DNA from: Nonomuraea africana
GTDB lineage: Bacteria; Actinomycetota; Actinomycetes; Streptosporangiales; Streptosporangiaceae
Reading direction: 5' to 3'
Length of the DNA: 64,000 bases
NCBI RefSeq assembly: GCF_014873535.1
Contig: NZ_JADBEF010000001.1
Coordinates: forward strand, 9,052,001-9,116,000
The position numbers were made by a program, and so were the translations under genes. The notes below the pieces were generated by a model that did not search any database, was not told where the DNA came from, and saw only the letters and a program-made list of their open reading frames with translations. Positions 51,285 to 61,198 of this stretch are shown one piece after another (position 1 is the stretch's first letter; each line of letters opens with the position of its first letter).

Positions 51285-53339
51285 TCACTCGCGGGCTGAG
51301 GCCACCGGCCCTCGGACGGCGTGTCCCTGTTCGCCCATGAGGGCCGTGGTCGGGAGGCGGGCCTCCACCAGGGTGCCGCCGCCGGGGCGGGAGGTGACGA
51401 CGCAGGAGCCGCCGAGCTCGGCCGCGCGTTCGCGCATCGACGACGTGCCGACGCCGGCCCGGACGTCCGGACGCAGGCCCACGCCGTCGTCCTCGACGCT
51501 GACCACGAGCCGCCCGGCCTCGCGGACCAGGGCGATCATGACCGTGGACGCCCGCGCGTGCCGCCGCACGTTCGTCACCGCCTCCTGCGCGATCCGGTAC
51601 GCGGCCACCTCGACGGCCGCGGGCAGGTCGCCGAGCTCGCCGTCCACCACCACCTCGACGGCGGTCCCCGTCTCGTCGGCCCTGGCCAGCGTCGTCTCCG
51701 CGAGCTGCCGTACGGCCCGCGCGAGGCCGAGGTCGTCGAGCGCCGGCGGGCGCAGGCCGTACACCAGCTCGCGGATGTCGCCCGTGACCGCCTCCATGCC
51801 GTTGTGGAGGTCCTTGAGCAGGTCGTCCGCGGTGCTCGGGGCGCGCTTGATGCTGATGCGGGCGATGTTGATCGTCATGGCCATCGCGCCCAGCGTCTGC
51901 CCGAGCCCGTCGTGCAGGTCGCGGCGGAGCCTGCGGCGCTCCTCCTCGCGGGCGGCCAGAATGCGTTCCCTGGACCGTTGCAGGTCGGCGGCCATGCGGG
52001 TGGCGTGCGCCACGTCGGCGACGTACGGCAGCAGCGTCGCGATGACCCGCTCGTCGTGCGCCGCGGCGAACCTGCGCGCCCCTGGGCGGCCGATGAGCAG
52101 GTGTCCGACGGGCTCGCCGTGCCAGACCAGGGAGATCTCGCGGGGAGCGGCGCCGATGTCGCCGCTCTCGACCGACAGGCCGCCGGTCACCCGTACGGCC
52201 GCGCCGTCCACCGCGAGGCCGTCCCTGACCACCTCGACCACCACGCCCAGGGCCTCGGCCGGGTCGGCCCGCCTGACCTCCTGCGTGAGCCGCTCGGCCA
52301 GCAGGCGGGGGTCGCCGACCGGGCCGTACATCAGCCGGTCCACCGCCCGCTGCAGGGCGCGGCGCATGGGCTGGAAGAACGCGCCCGCGAACAGCGCCGC
52401 GGCGAGCCCGGCGACCTGGTGGTATCCGGCGACCAGCAGGCTCGACACGGCGCCCACGCCGAAGTAGACGCCGCTGACGGCCGCGATCAGGCCCGCGGCC
52501 ACGAAGGCGCGGCTGATGACCGTGTCGATCCCGAACAGCCGGTAGCGCAGCACCGACACCATGACCGCGACCGGGATCAGCCCGGTCCAGAGGACGGCGG
52601 GCGCCCAGTAGTCGTCGCCGAGCAGCAGGAACACGATGTACACGGCGAACGTGACGAGCGGCCACGCGATCTGGCGGCGCGTCGCGGGATCGCCCTTGCG
52701 GAAGCGCGTGGCGAGCGCTATCAGCGCCACGACGACGCATACCTCCATGGCGAGGTAGGCCGCCTCGTAGAGCTGGTGGTGGACCGGCGCGAGCGCCTCG
52801 ATCTTCAGCGGGTTCGGCATGACCGCGGGGCGCCGGGGCACGCCGGGCCCCGGTTTGGGACGGACGGCGAGGAGGAAGGCGAGCGCGGCGAAGACGGTCA
52901 TGCTCACCACGACGTGCGCCCGCCACCCGGGCGAGGGCAGCCTGCCGTCCGGCGAGAGCAACGGCACCAGCACCGCGAGGATGCCACCGCCGAACGCCCA
53001 CGCCGTGCCCGCCGCGATGCGGAGCAGGCCCGCCGCGTCCATCGCCCCGGTGCCCGCCGCGTGGAGCATGAGCATCGCGGCGATCACGCTGAGCGCGGCG
53101 AACAGCCCGCCCGCGCACATCAGCCAGCCCACGACGAGCCGTGGACGCCGCGCCACGACGAAGGCGCCGACGAGCGGGAACGCGAGCCCGGCCGCGTGGT
53201 CGGGCGTGGCAGGGATGGAAGGCCGCCACGCTTCCGGCAGCCGCGTCTGGATCAGGAACGCCAGCACGACCGCGACCAGGGACACGGCCGCGACACCCCA
53301 CGCGATGACGCGCGCCAGCGCAGCTTCCCGACCGTCCAC
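51285..53339 (-). CDS. orphan NarL-family sensor histidine kinase
   Basis: From the GTG at 53339 the product is 684 aa: about ten membrane segments (residues 8-320), a GAF-like domain (about 345-470), HisKA_3 with RRLRRDLHDGLGQTLGAMAM, and an ATPase domain ending GVGLRPDVRAGVGTSSMRER. The phospho-His and ATP motifs are intact. No response regulator gene is next to it on either side, which is unusual for this family. A partner elsewhere must be assumed. Confidence 0.9.
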   Translation of the reverse strand: MDGREAALARVIAWGVAAVSLVAVVLAFLIQTRLPEAWRPSIPATPDHAAGLAFPLVGAFVVARRPRLVVGWLMCAGGLFAALSVIAAMLMLHAAGTGAMDAAGLLRIAAGTAWAFGGGILAVLVPLLSPDGRLPSPGWRAHVVVSMTVFAALAFLLAVRPKPGPGVPRRPAVMPNPLKIEALAPVHHQLYEAAYLAMEVCVVVALIALATRFRKGDPATRRQIAWPLVTFAVYIVFLLLGDDYWAPAVLWTGLIPVAVMVSVLRYRLFGIDTVISRAFVAAGLIAAVSGVYFGVGAVSSLLVAGYHQVAGLAAALFAGAFFQPMRRALQRAVDRLMYGPVGDPRLLAERLTQEVRRADPAEALGVVVEVVRDGLAVDGAAVRVTGGLSVESGDIGAAPREISLVWHGEPVGHLLIGRPGARRFAAAHDERVIATLLPYVADVAHATRMAADLQRSRERILAAREEERRRLRRDLHDGLGQTLGAMAMTINIARISIKRAPSTADDLLKDLHNGMEAVTGDIRELVYGLRPPALDDLGLARAVRQLAETTLARADETGTAVEVVVDGELGDLPAAVEVAAYRIAQEAVTNVRRHARASTVMIALVREAGRLVVSVEDDGVGLRPDVRAGVGTSSMRERAAELGGSCVVTSRPGGGTLVEARLPTTALMGEQGHAVRGPVASARE

Positions 53340-53348
53340 CTGGGGATT

Positions 53349-53648
53349 ATGTCCGGAATGCGGCGGCCCCGCCAGCTGAACCTTCGTCACATGTGTGCGC
53401 CGCGCCGGTTCATGGGGGCCGCCGGTCTGGTGCTCGTCCTCACCGGCGCGGTCACCACGCACCTCATCGACGACGCACCGCTCTACGAAGAGGTCTCGGC
53501 CCCGGTCCACCTGGTGATCACGGCGGCCTTGTCGCTGGCGAACTGGCCGGCGGACTGGCGAGACCTCCTGCGCGTGCGCGCCGACGCGGTGCCGCCTCCA
53601 CACCGTGCCGGGGATGACATGTCCTCGAGCTCGAACGCCTCAACCTGA
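53349..53648 (+). CDS. hypothetical small membrane protein
   Basis: Divergent from the kinase, an ATG at 53349 (or 53391) opens a frame of up to 99 aa with two hydrophobic segments (GAAGLVLVLTGAVTTHLIDD and VHLVITAALSLANWPADWRD). No ribosome site is clear. It ends convergent with the MFS gene. It may be the leftover of a larger gene. Confidence 0.35.
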   Translation: MSGMRRPRQLNLRHMCAPRRFMGAAGLVLVLTGAVTTHLIDDAPLYEEVSAPVHLVITAALSLANWPADWRDLLRVRADAVPPPHRAGDDMSSSSNAST

Positions 53649-53677
53649 GCGAGGCGCCGCACGCGACCAACCTCCGG

Positions 53678-54880
53678 CTACGAGCGAGGGCCGGGCAAGG
53701 CGCGGGTTCCCGCCGCGGCCAGGACGGCCATCGCGGCCGCGGCCGCCACGGCGACCGCGAAGCCGCCGTGCGCGCCGAACGCGTCCACCGCTCGGCCGGA
53801 CAGCGCCGCGGCACCGGCCGAGCCTGCCGCGCTCGCGGAGTTCAGCCAGGTGAACGCCTGGGTGAGGACGGCCCGATGGACGGCCGCCTCGGCGAGCAGC
53901 GAGCAGAGCACCAGGATCGGAGGAATCGCCAGACCGGTCAGCGCGAGCACGAACCCCAGCTCCATGGGGGAGCCGGCGGCGAGGAGCGTCAGGCTGCCAA
54001 GTGCCGATCCGGCCGTCACGACCGCCAGTTGGGTCCTCGGCGCCGCGCGCCACCGGCGCATGCCGTACAGCCAGCCCGCGAGCAGGCTGCCGCAGCTCGA
54101 CACCGCGAACAGCGGCGCGGCGGCGCCGGCGGCGCCGCTCTCCACCGCGAAGGCCGCCACCGAGACCTGCATGGCGCCGAAGAACACGCCGATGGCGAGG
54201 TTGACGCCCACCAGCACCGCGAAGCCGGGCCGCAGCAGCGAGCGGCCCGCTCGGCGGCGCTCGGCGGCGCCGGAGGCCGGCGGCGGTGCGGTACGGCGCT
54301 GCGCGGCGAAGGCCAGTCCGCCGGCCACCACCAGGGCGGTCGCCAAGACCGTGCCGAGCGCCGGATGCCCGCTCGCCCCCGCCGTACTGACCAGGACAGG
54401 ACCGGCCAGGTACGCCAGCCCGTTGCCGAGCGACTCCAGGGCGAAGGCCGTGGGCAGTGCCGCGGCCCGGTCGCCGCGCAGCAGTGCCGGCCAGCGGGCG
54501 GCGGACAGGGCGCCGAGCTGCGGGATGGTGGCGCCGACCAGCGTCCCGCCCGCCGTCATCAGCCAGGCAGGGCCGCCGCCCGCGACGATCGCCAGTAGCG
54601 CGGCCACCGCCGCCGCGTGGGCGAGCAGCGTGGGTGGCAGGACCCTGGTCTGGCCGAAGCGGTCGACGAGCCGGGCGAGTTGTGGCCCGGCCAGCGCCTC
54701 GGCCACGGCGAAGCCGCCGGTCACCAGCCCGGCCATGGCGTAGGAGCCGGTCCGGCCGTACACCAGCCAGACGATGCCGAGGCTGGTCATCGCGATGCCG
54801 ACGCGGCCACCCACGGCGGTCACGAAGAAGGCCGCCGCGCCGGAGGTGCGCAGCAGGGTGCGGTAGGTCGCCGAAGACAT
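53678..54880 (-). CDS. MFS transporter
   Basis: The 400-aa protein starts at the ATG at 54880 behind AAAGGGA. Twelve membrane segments, a conserved LARLVDRFGQTRVLP loop after TM2, and a Gly/Ala-rich C-terminal half place it in the general drug-efflux MFS group. No regulator adjoins it; the region to 55087 contains only the operator-like repeat of the next gene. Confidence 0.85.
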   Translation of the reverse strand: MSSATYRTLLRTSGAAAFFVTAVGGRVGIAMTSLGIVWLVYGRTGSYAMAGLVTGGFAVAEALAGPQLARLVDRFGQTRVLPPTLLAHAAAVAALLAIVAGGGPAWLMTAGGTLVGATIPQLGALSAARWPALLRGDRAAALPTAFALESLGNGLAYLAGPVLVSTAGASGHPALGTVLATALVVAGGLAFAAQRRTAPPPASGAAERRRAGRSLLRPGFAVLVGVNLAIGVFFGAMQVSVAAFAVESGAAGAAAPLFAVSSCGSLLAGWLYGMRRWRAAPRTQLAVVTAGSALGSLTLLAAGSPMELGFVLALTGLAIPPILVLCSLLAEAAVHRAVLTQAFTWLNSASAAGSAGAAALSGRAVDAFGAHGGFAVAVAAAAAMAVLAAAGTRALPGPRS

Positions 54881-55087
54881 GGTGCGTCCCTTTCGCTGCC
54901 CGGCGGGGCGGACCACCCGGGGTCGTCGGCGTCCTGATGTGCCGACCCGTGGTCATCGCCTGGAGCCGTCCAGTGCTGGCGTGGAGAGGGGACGCGCGCC
55001 CCACGCCGACTCCATCACCGGGCAGAGGTCTCAAATGGTCTCGGGTGCTCGAACAGCTGAGCCTAGTTCCCTCGCGTTCCGCAACTT

Positions 55088-55104
55088 GGATAGTTATGCT
55101 ATCC
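55088..55104 (+). promoter_or_regulatory. inverted repeat GGATAG-N5-CTATCC with -10-like TATGCT
   Basis: Six-bp arms overlap a possible -10 (TATGCT, 55095-55100). A start point 7-8 nt later would fall on the ATG at 55108, giving a leaderless transcript. Confidence 0.45.
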
Positions 55105-55107
55105 ATC

Positions 55108-56676
55108 ATGTGGATCGAGGACCAAGAGCCGCGGTTCGGTCGGGGCGAGGTGGTGCTGGTGGTCGTGATCGGCCTGGCTGTTCTGCACCACGTGGATCAG
55201 TTACTCAGGGCCGACGGCGGCGGATGGGCGTTCGGCGCCGGCCTTCTCGTCTATCCGGCCCTCCTCCTGTTCGGGACGCGGCCATGGATCCGGGTGGCGC
55301 TGGTCGCGCTGTCCTTGGCGATCTTCCAGTCGGCCACCATGTTCGTCGACACCCCCGTCGAGCAGTACGGCACGTGGGCGCGTGGCGCGAGCTCGGCCCT
55401 GCACGCCATCGGCAAGCCCAATCTGCTCGGGATCGCCTCGCCGGCCCTGGGCGTCCTCTCCGTCACCGTCTCCCTGCTCCTGACGGCGGCGACCGCCCTT
55501 GCGCTGGTGCTGCTCACGGCCGAGGTTCGCACGCTGCGCAGGACCGGGCGGACGGCAGCGGCGGCGACGCTCGTCCTGATCCTGCTGACGGGCGCCGGCT
55601 ACGGCTGGGCCGCCAGTTCCACTGACACGTCCACGCTGGCCAGGATGGTCGTCTGGCAGGGGTCCGATGTCCTCGACCACCAGCGGTTCCCCGCCAGGAC
55701 GGTCGACAGCCGCCCGCCGGCGTTCCGGTTCGCGCGGGCCCCGGGCGCCGACCGGATCCCCGCGCAGACCGTGCCTGTCCGGGACGGCGGGAGCGTCACG
55801 GAACGCGATCTGGAGACCTTCCTGCGTTCGACGGGAACGACGGCCTTCATCGCGATCAAGGGCGACACCATCCGCTACGAGGCCTACTTCAACGGCTACC
55901 GGCACGACTCCACCTTCGCCTCGTTCTCCGTGGCCAAGCCCTTCGTCTCGGCCCTCGTCGGCATCGCGCTCGCGGACGGTCACCTCGGCTCGGTCGACGA
56001 CCCCGTCACGAAGTACCTCCCCGAGCTGGCCGTACGGGACGCCCGGTTCGGGCGCGTCACCCTGCGCCACCTGCTGACCATGGCGTCAGGACTCGCCGAC
56101 CTGGACCCGTACTACGACCCCGATCTGCGCGCGGTCGCCCTGCGCGACACCGAGGTCGTGGAGGCTCCCGGCCGGCGCTTCCACTACAACAACATCAACC
56201 CGGTCCTCCTGGGGCTCGTCCTCGAACGGGCCACCGGCCGCCCGGTCTCCGCCTACCTCGAGCAGAAGCTGTGGGGTCCCCTGGGCATGGAGGCGGACGG
56301 CTCGTGGAGCACGGACAGCGAGAGGTCGAGGTTCGAGCAGATGCAGACCGGGCTCAACGCGCGAGCCGTCGACTTCGCCAAGTTCGGCGCCCTGTACCTG
56401 AACGAGGGGTCCTGGCAGGGCAGGCAGCTGATCCCGCGCGAATGGGTGACCGCGTCCACCCGGGTGGACACCACTACCGACCCGGCGCCCCACTTCCAGT
56501 ACAACTGGTGGATGCGGCCCGGCTCGGGAGCGCCGAACGACTACTGGGCGCAGGGCAACCACGGCCAGTTCGTCTACGTCTCGCCCGGCCAGGACGTCGT
56601 GCTGCTCAGGCTCGGCATCGAGTACGAGTACGAGCGCTGGCCCGAACTGCTGGCCGAGCTGGCCCGCCGCCTCTGA
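55108..56676 (+). CDS. membrane-anchored serine hydrolase (beta-lactamase/PBP fold)
   Basis: The 522-aa protein has about five membrane segments in the first 170 residues, then a class C beta-lactamase/DD-peptidase domain with S274-V-A-K277 (SFSVAKPF), Y360-N-N (HYNNINP) and an HGQ near the C-terminus, where KTG-type sequence would lie. Members cleave peptides, esters or beta-lactams. The multi-pass anchor is less common than a single signal peptide. ATG 55096 is a possible longer start. Confidence 0.9.
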   Translation: MWIEDQEPRFGRGEVVLVVVIGLAVLHHVDQLLRADGGGWAFGAGLLVYPALLLFGTRPWIRVALVALSLAIFQSATMFVDTPVEQYGTWARGASSALHAIGKPNLLGIASPALGVLSVTVSLLLTAATALALVLLTAEVRTLRRTGRTAAAATLVLILLTGAGYGWAASSTDTSTLARMVVWQGSDVLDHQRFPARTVDSRPPAFRFARAPGADRIPAQTVPVRDGGSVTERDLETFLRSTGTTAFIAIKGDTIRYEAYFNGYRHDSTFASFSVAKPFVSALVGIALADGHLGSVDDPVTKYLPELAVRDARFGRVTLRHLLTMASGLADLDPYYDPDLRAVALRDTEVVEAPGRRFHYNNINPVLLGLVLERATGRPVSAYLEQKLWGPLGMEADGSWSTDSERSRFEQMQTGLNARAVDFAKFGALYLNEGSWQGRQLIPREWVTASTRVDTTTDPAPHFQYNWWMRPGSGAPNDYWAQGNHGQFVYVSPGQDVVLLRLGIEYEYERWPELLAELARRL

Positions 56677-56686
56677 CGACTCCGGG

Positions 56687-57133
56687 CTACCGGGTGTCCG
56701 TTGCCAGCCGTACGGCGAGGGCGGCGAAGACGGTGCCCGAGAGACGGTGCAGCCACCGCTGTACGGCGGGGCGGCGGCGGACGAAGTCGCCCAGCCGGCC
56801 CGCGAGAAGGCCCCGCGCTGGCGTCGACCCCCAGACCGACCACGATGAACAGCGCTCCGAGAGCGAAGAACTGCGCCGTCACGTTCCCGCGGGCCGGGTC
56901 GATGGGGGGAAGAACGCCAGGTAGAAGGCGATCACCTTGGGGTTGGCGAGGTTCGTCAGCGACGCCCTGCCGAAGATGCGGCGGGCTCGACCCGGTTCGG
57001 GCCGCGCCTGAGGCGGGTCGAGACCGTCTGACCTGGCGGCGGCCCGGAACGAGCTGATGGCGAGGTACACCAGATAGACGGCGCCCACGACGCGTATGAC
57101 GTCGACTGCGGCCACACCCGGATCGATCAGCAT
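56687..57133 (-). pseudogene. LysE/RhtB-family exporter, broken
   Basis: The minus strand carries successive parts of a LysE amino-acid exporter in three frames: VVGAVYLVYLAISSFRAAAR and SLTNLANPKVIAFYLAFFPP, then IDPARGNVTAQFFALGALFI and VVGLGVDASAG, then RLGTVFAALAVRLATDTR-type tail ending at 56687. The first TM pair is also missing. At least two frameshifts and a 5' truncation make it inactive. Confidence 0.75.
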
Positions 57134-57207
57134 GCGGCCACGTTACTCGGAGCGGGACGGCCGATCGCGGAAGCATCCTTTCCGCAATGTCTCCTACCAT
57201 GGTCGTC

Positions 57208-58404
57208 ATGAGCGAGAACCCGCAGATCCGACCCTTCCGCATCGAGATCCCACAGGCCGACGTCGACGACCTGAAGGACCGGCTCGCCCGCACCCGTTGG
57301 CCGCAGGACTCGCCCGAGGACGGCTGGAGCCGGGGCGTGCCCCTCGGCTACCTCAAGGACCTGACGGCCTACTGGGCCGACGGGTTCGACTGGCGGGCCC
57401 AGGAGGCGGCGCTGAACGAGATCCCGCAGTTCCTGACCACGATCGACGGGCAGGACGTGCACTTCATGCACATCCGCTCGCCCGAACCCGACGCGTTCCC
57501 GCTGATCCTCACGCACGGCTGGCCCAGCTCGCCGATCGAGTTCCGCCAGCTGATCGGCCGGCTCACCGACCCCCGCTCCCACGGCGGCGACCCCGCGGAC
57601 GCCTTCCACCTGGTCATCCCGTCACTGCCGGGCTACGGATTCTCGACTCCCGCACGGCACGGCTGGGGCAACCTGTTCCGCGTCGCGCAGGGGTGGGCGG
57701 AGCTGATGTCGCGGCTCGGCTACGAGCGGTACGCCGCCCACGGAACCGACGTGGGCTCGGGAGTGGCCGGCCTGCTCGGCCTGGTCGCGCCCGACCGGGT
57801 CACCGGCATCCACCTCACCGGGACCATCGCGACGTTCCCGTTCGCGCCGCCGCTGGAGACGGGCGGGCTCTCGGAGCCCGATCGGGTGCGGGCCGACCGG
57901 TTCACCGCGTACCAGCAGGAGGGGCTCGGCTACCTGCACATGATGACGACCAGGCCGCAGACCCTGGCGTACTCGCTGACCGACTCGCCGGTGGGGCAGC
58001 TCGCCTGGATCGTGGAGAAGTTCAAGGAGTGGACCGACCTCTCGGCGGAGCTGCCCGAGGACGCGGTCGACCGTGACCAGTTGCTCACCGGTGTCAGCGT
58101 TCACTGGTTCACCGGCTCGGGCGCGTCCTCCGCCCACGCGGTCTACGAGGGCATGCAGGTCTACCGGCAGATGGCCGCACAACAGGCGGCGGGCGGCGAC
58201 GCGGACGCCTGGGAGGAGCCGGCGGGCCCGCCGACGGGCGTCGCGGTCTTCGCCGCCGACACCACGATCCGCGGCGTCATGGACCCCGCGGGCCGCATCG
58301 GGCACTGGACGGAGTTCGACCGCGGCGGGCACTTCCCCGCGATGGAGACCCCCGACCTGCTCGCCCAGGACCTGCGCGCCTTCTTCCGCGACCTGCGCGC
58401 CTGA
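57208..58404 (+). CDS. epoxide hydrolase (EHN domain), intact paralogue
   Basis: The best start is ATG 57208 ([20 protein letters not shown]), which aligns with the start of the paralogue at 153; ATG 57187 and 57199 are upstream alternatives. The product is 398 aa. Counting from 57187, the nucleophile is Asp188 (GTDVG), the catalytic His is His382 (GGHFPAME) and the oxyanion motif is HGW at 110-112. It opens epoxides by an alkyl-enzyme ester, detoxifying or processing reactive substrates. No substrate is evident; a MerR regulator follows on the same strand. Confidence 0.9.
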   Translation: MSENPQIRPFRIEIPQADVDDLKDRLARTRWPQDSPEDGWSRGVPLGYLKDLTAYWADGFDWRAQEAALNEIPQFLTTIDGQDVHFMHIRSPEPDAFPLILTHGWPSSPIEFRQLIGRLTDPRSHGGDPADAFHLVIPSLPGYGFSTPARHGWGNLFRVAQGWAELMSRLGYERYAAHGTDVGSGVAGLLGLVAPDRVTGIHLTGTIATFPFAPPLETGGLSEPDRVRADRFTAYQQEGLGYLHMMTTRPQTLAYSLTDSPVGQLAWIVEKFKEWTDLSAELPEDAVDRDQLLTGVSVHWFTGSGASSAHAVYEGMQVYRQMAAQQAAGGDADAWEEPAGPPTGVAVFAADTTIRGVMDPAGRIGHWTEFDRGGHFPAMETPDLLAQDLRAFFRDLRA

Positions 58405-58452
58405 CGGGCCCGACCCCGGCCTTCCCGGACGGCCCGAGCATCGAGAATGGGC

Positions 58453-58475
58453 TTGAGTCTCCGGTTAGGGGAGAC
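58453..58475 (+). promoter_or_regulatory. MerR-type promoter/operator
   Basis: TTGAGT (58453-58458) overlaps the inverted repeat GTCTCC-N7-GGAGAC (58457-58475), the usual MerR arrangement between -35 and -10. It lies 16 nt before the MerR start, so autoregulation is likely. Confidence 0.55.
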
Positions 58476-58490
58476 ACGAGGGTGGAGGGC

Positions 58491-59438
58491 ATGGACGGCG
58501 ACACGCTCTACACGATCGGCGATCTGGCCCGGCGGACCGGGCTGACGGTCAAGGCCATCCGGTTCTACTCCGACCAGGGGATCGTGCCGCCTGCCGACCG
58601 TAGCCCCGCCGGCTACCGCCGGTACGGCATCGACGCCGTCGCACGCCTGGACCTCGTGCGGACGCTGCGCGACCTCGGACTGGACCTGCCCACGATCAGG
58701 AAGGTCGTGGACAGGGAGGTCTCCCTCACCGAGGTCGCCGCGGCGCACGCCGAGGCGCTGGCCGTGCAGATCCGCACGCTGCGCCTGCGCCGCGCGGTGC
58801 TCACGGCGGTGGCCAGGCGCGGGTCGACCCCTGAGGAGATGGATCTCATGCACAAGCTGGCCAAACTGTCGGAGGACGAACGCCGGCGGCTGATCGGCGC
58901 GTTCCTCGACACCGCCTTCGGCGGCCAGGACGCCGCCCCCGAGCTCGTGGGGATCAGGCGCTCGATGACCCCCGAGCTGCCGGACAACCCCGAGGCCGAG
59001 CAGGTCGAGGCGTGGGTGGAGCTGGCGGAGCTGTCGCAGGACCCGGATTTCCGCGCCACCATGCGGCGCGTGGTCGAGCAGCACGCGGCCGAGCGCGCCC
59101 AGGGCGACACCACGGGCCCGCGCCGCGACTTCGCCGCGATGGTCCGTGAGCACGTCGGCCCGGCCCTGGACGCCGGCGTCGATCCGGCCTCGCCCGGCGC
59201 GGTCGTCGCGGCGGTGATGACGCAGTACGCGCGGGCCTTCGGCTGCCCCGACGACCTGGACCTCCGGCGCCGGCTGCTGGCCAGGACGGAGAGCGCGAAC
59301 GACCCTCGCAGGGAGCGGTATCTCCAGCTGCTCGCAGTGATCAACGGCTGGCCGGCTCCGGAGAGCCTGGCGCCGGTGTTCGACTGGTTCGTCCGGGCCC
59401 TGCGGACCGCGCAAGGCTCAGCCCTTGACCGCGCCTGA
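58491..59438 (+). CDS. MerR-family regulator, long form
   Basis: From ATG 58491 (GAGG 9 nt upstream; GTG 58482 alternative) the product is about 315 aa. The MerR head is YTIGDLARRTGLTVKAIRFY with wing AGYRRYGIDA; the dimer helix follows. The C-terminal 200 residues are helical and match the drug- or small-molecule-sensing tail of long actinobacterial MerR proteins, with no Cys cluster for metals. Only 80 nt separate it from the epoxide hydrolase, which it may accompany. Its 3' end is convergent with, and overlaps, the permease gene. Confidence 0.85.
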   Translation: MDGDTLYTIGDLARRTGLTVKAIRFYSDQGIVPPADRSPAGYRRYGIDAVARLDLVRTLRDLGLDLPTIRKVVDREVSLTEVAAAHAEALAVQIRTLRLRRAVLTAVARRGSTPEEMDLMHKLAKLSEDERRRLIGAFLDTAFGGQDAAPELVGIRRSMTPELPDNPEAEQVEAWVELAELSQDPDFRATMRRVVEQHAAERAQGDTTGPRRDFAAMVREHVGPALDAGVDPASPGAVVAAVMTQYARAFGCPDDLDLRRRLLARTESANDPRRERYLQLLAVINGWPAPESLAPVFDWFVRALRTAQGSALDRA

Positions 59439-60254
59439 CGTGAGGCCCTCCACGATGTAGCGGCGGGCGAAGGAGAACAGCACGAGCGTGGGGAGGATCG
59501 AGACCACCGTGGCGGCCGCCATCGGCCCCCAGTCGATGTCGTACTGCGTGATGAACGAGTTCATCGCGACCGGGATGGTCTTGGTCTCCTCGCTGTCGAT
59601 GAAGGCGATGGCGAGGAAGAGCTCGTTCCAGCACTGGACGAAACCGAAGATGAACGTGGCGGCGATGCCGGGCAGCATGACGGGGACGACCACGCGCAGC
59701 ATCGCCGTGAGCCGCGAGCAGCCGTCCACCATGGCCGCCTCCTCGAGCGCGACGGGGACGCGCTCGTAGAAGCCGCGCATGATGATCGTTGAGAACGGCA
59801 CCAGCATGGCGACGTAGACCAGCATCAGCCCGCTCATCTGGTTCAGCAGGCCGAGGTCCGACATCATCAGGTACAGCGGGCCGAGCGCGATGAACAGCGG
59901 GATCATCTGGGTGACCAGGTAGGCGAGCATGAGCGCGCCGCGTCCGGGAAAGTGGAAGCGGGCCAGCACGTAGCCGCCCAGCACGCCGATCGCGGTGACC
60001 ACGGCACCTGACACCAGCGAGACGATCAGGCTGTTGCGCAGGTAGCCGCCGAACGAGGAGAAGGAGAACAGCTCGCGGTAGTGCTCCAGGGTGGCGCTGC
60101 CCGGCAGGTACCGCAGCGGCACCGCGAAGATCTCCGCGGTGGGTTTCAGCGAGGTGACCAGGATCCAGTAGAGCGGGAAGACGGTGATCAGCAGCCAGAC
60201 GCCGAGCACGACGGCCTTCGCGATCCGGGCGATCAGCGGGGTCGGGTGGCGCAC
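59418..60254 (-). CDS. sugar ABC transporter permease (MalG-type)
   Basis: From the GTG at 60254 the product is 278 aa with six membrane segments and the EAA loop EEAAMVDGCSRLTAMLRVVV. It ends in the usual FARRYIVEGLTSGAVKG. It is the last gene of a three-gene operon, starting 2 nt after the upstream permease stop. No ATPase gene is present, as usual for actinobacterial sugar importers that share MsiK. Confidence 0.95.
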   Translation of the reverse strand: MRHPTPLIARIAKAVVLGVWLLITVFPLYWILVTSLKPTAEIFAVPLRYLPGSATLEHYRELFSFSSFGGYLRNSLIVSLVSGAVVTAIGVLGGYVLARFHFPGRGALMLAYLVTQMIPLFIALGPLYLMMSDLGLLNQMSGLMLVYVAMLVPFSTIIMRGFYERVPVALEEAAMVDGCSRLTAMLRVVVPVMLPGIAATFIFGFVQCWNELFLAIAFIDSEETKTIPVAMNSFITQYDIDWGPMAAATVVSILPTLVLFSFARRYIVEGLTSGAVKG

Positions 60255-60256
60255 GG

Positions 60257-61198
60257 TCAGTCCCTCGCCTTCTCGAACCGGGTGGCGTTGAGGTAGAAGA
60301 CGCTGAACGACAGCAGCAGCCCGAGGACGAAGATGCCGACCGCGCCCGCCTTCCCGTAGTCGCCGTTCTGCACCTGCTCGATGAGGTAGGTCGTGGCGAT
60401 GTGCGTGCTTCCCGCGGGGCCGCCGCCGGTCATCGAGTAGATGAGGTCGGGGAAGTTGAGAATCCAGATGACCCGCAGCAGCACGATGAGCACCAGGGTG
60501 GTCCGGATCGCCGGCAGCGTCACGTGGACGAACTGCCTGATGCGGGAGGCGCCGTCGACGTCCGCCGCCTCGTACAGCTCCTGGGGCACCGACTGGAGCG
60601 CCGCGATGATCATGATGGCGAAGAACGTCACGCCGTACCAGATGTTGGCGACGATGATCGAGGTCATCGCCCACCCGGGCGAGGAGAGGAAACCGATCGG
60701 CTCGTCGACCAGGCCCGCCTTGATCAGGAGATCGTTGACGACGCCGAACTCGCCGTTGAACATCCAGCGCCACAGCAGGCCGATGAGGAAGCCGGACATC
60801 GCCCAGGGGAAGAACACCCACGCCTGGTAGAGGCCGCGACCGCGGAAGTGCCGGCGCAGCAGCAGGGCCAGGCCGAAGCCGAGCACGAGCTGGCCGGTCA
60901 GCGACGCGACCACCCAGATCCCCGTGTTGCCGAGCGCGGTCCAGAACTGGTCGTCGGTCAGGACCGCGCGGAAGTTCTCCAGCCCGACGAACGGCGTGGC
61001 GGTCAGGTCGAACAGGTTGTAGCGCTGGAACGCGATCACGCCGCCCCTGATCATGGGGTAGTACGTGAACGCGATGACGAACACCACCCCGGGCAGCAGG
61101 CAGAGCGCGATGAAGCGGGCCCGCCGCCCGTCGAAGGCCGGCCGGGCCGCGCGGGCGGCGGTCCGCCCGCGCGAGCCGATCTCCTTGACCACTGTCAC
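60257..61198 (-). CDS. sugar ABC transporter permease (MalF-type)
   Basis: The 313-aa protein starts at a GTG at 61198 that overlaps the stop of the binding-protein gene. Six membrane segments and the EAA loop YEAADVDGASRIRQFVHVTL are clear. Together with the MalG-type permease it forms the channel for the ligand delivered by the lipoprotein. Confidence 0.95.
   Translation of the reverse strand: MTVVKEIGSRGRTAARAARPAFDGRRARFIALCLLPGVVFVIAFTYYPMIRGGVIAFQRYNLFDLTATPFVGLENFRAVLTDDQFWTALGNTGIWVVASLTGQLVLGFGLALLLRRHFRGRGLYQAWVFFPWAMSGFLIGLLWRWMFNGEFGVVNDLLIKAGLVDEPIGFLSSPGWAMTSIIVANIWYGVTFFAIMIIAALQSVPQELYEAADVDGASRIRQFVHVTLPAIRTTLVLIVLLRVIWILNFPDLIYSMTGGGPAGSTHIATTYLIEQVQNGDYGKAGAVGIFVLGLLLSFSVFYLNATRFEKARD

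Noticed and set aside
51321-53648. Very long plus-strand frame (about 775 codons) opposite the histidine kinase
   Set aside because: It is a third-position GC shadow: Arg/His/Gly/Asp-rich with no domains, while the minus-strand frame has complete kinase motifs. Only its last part, beyond the kinase start, was kept as a weak candidate (53349-53648).
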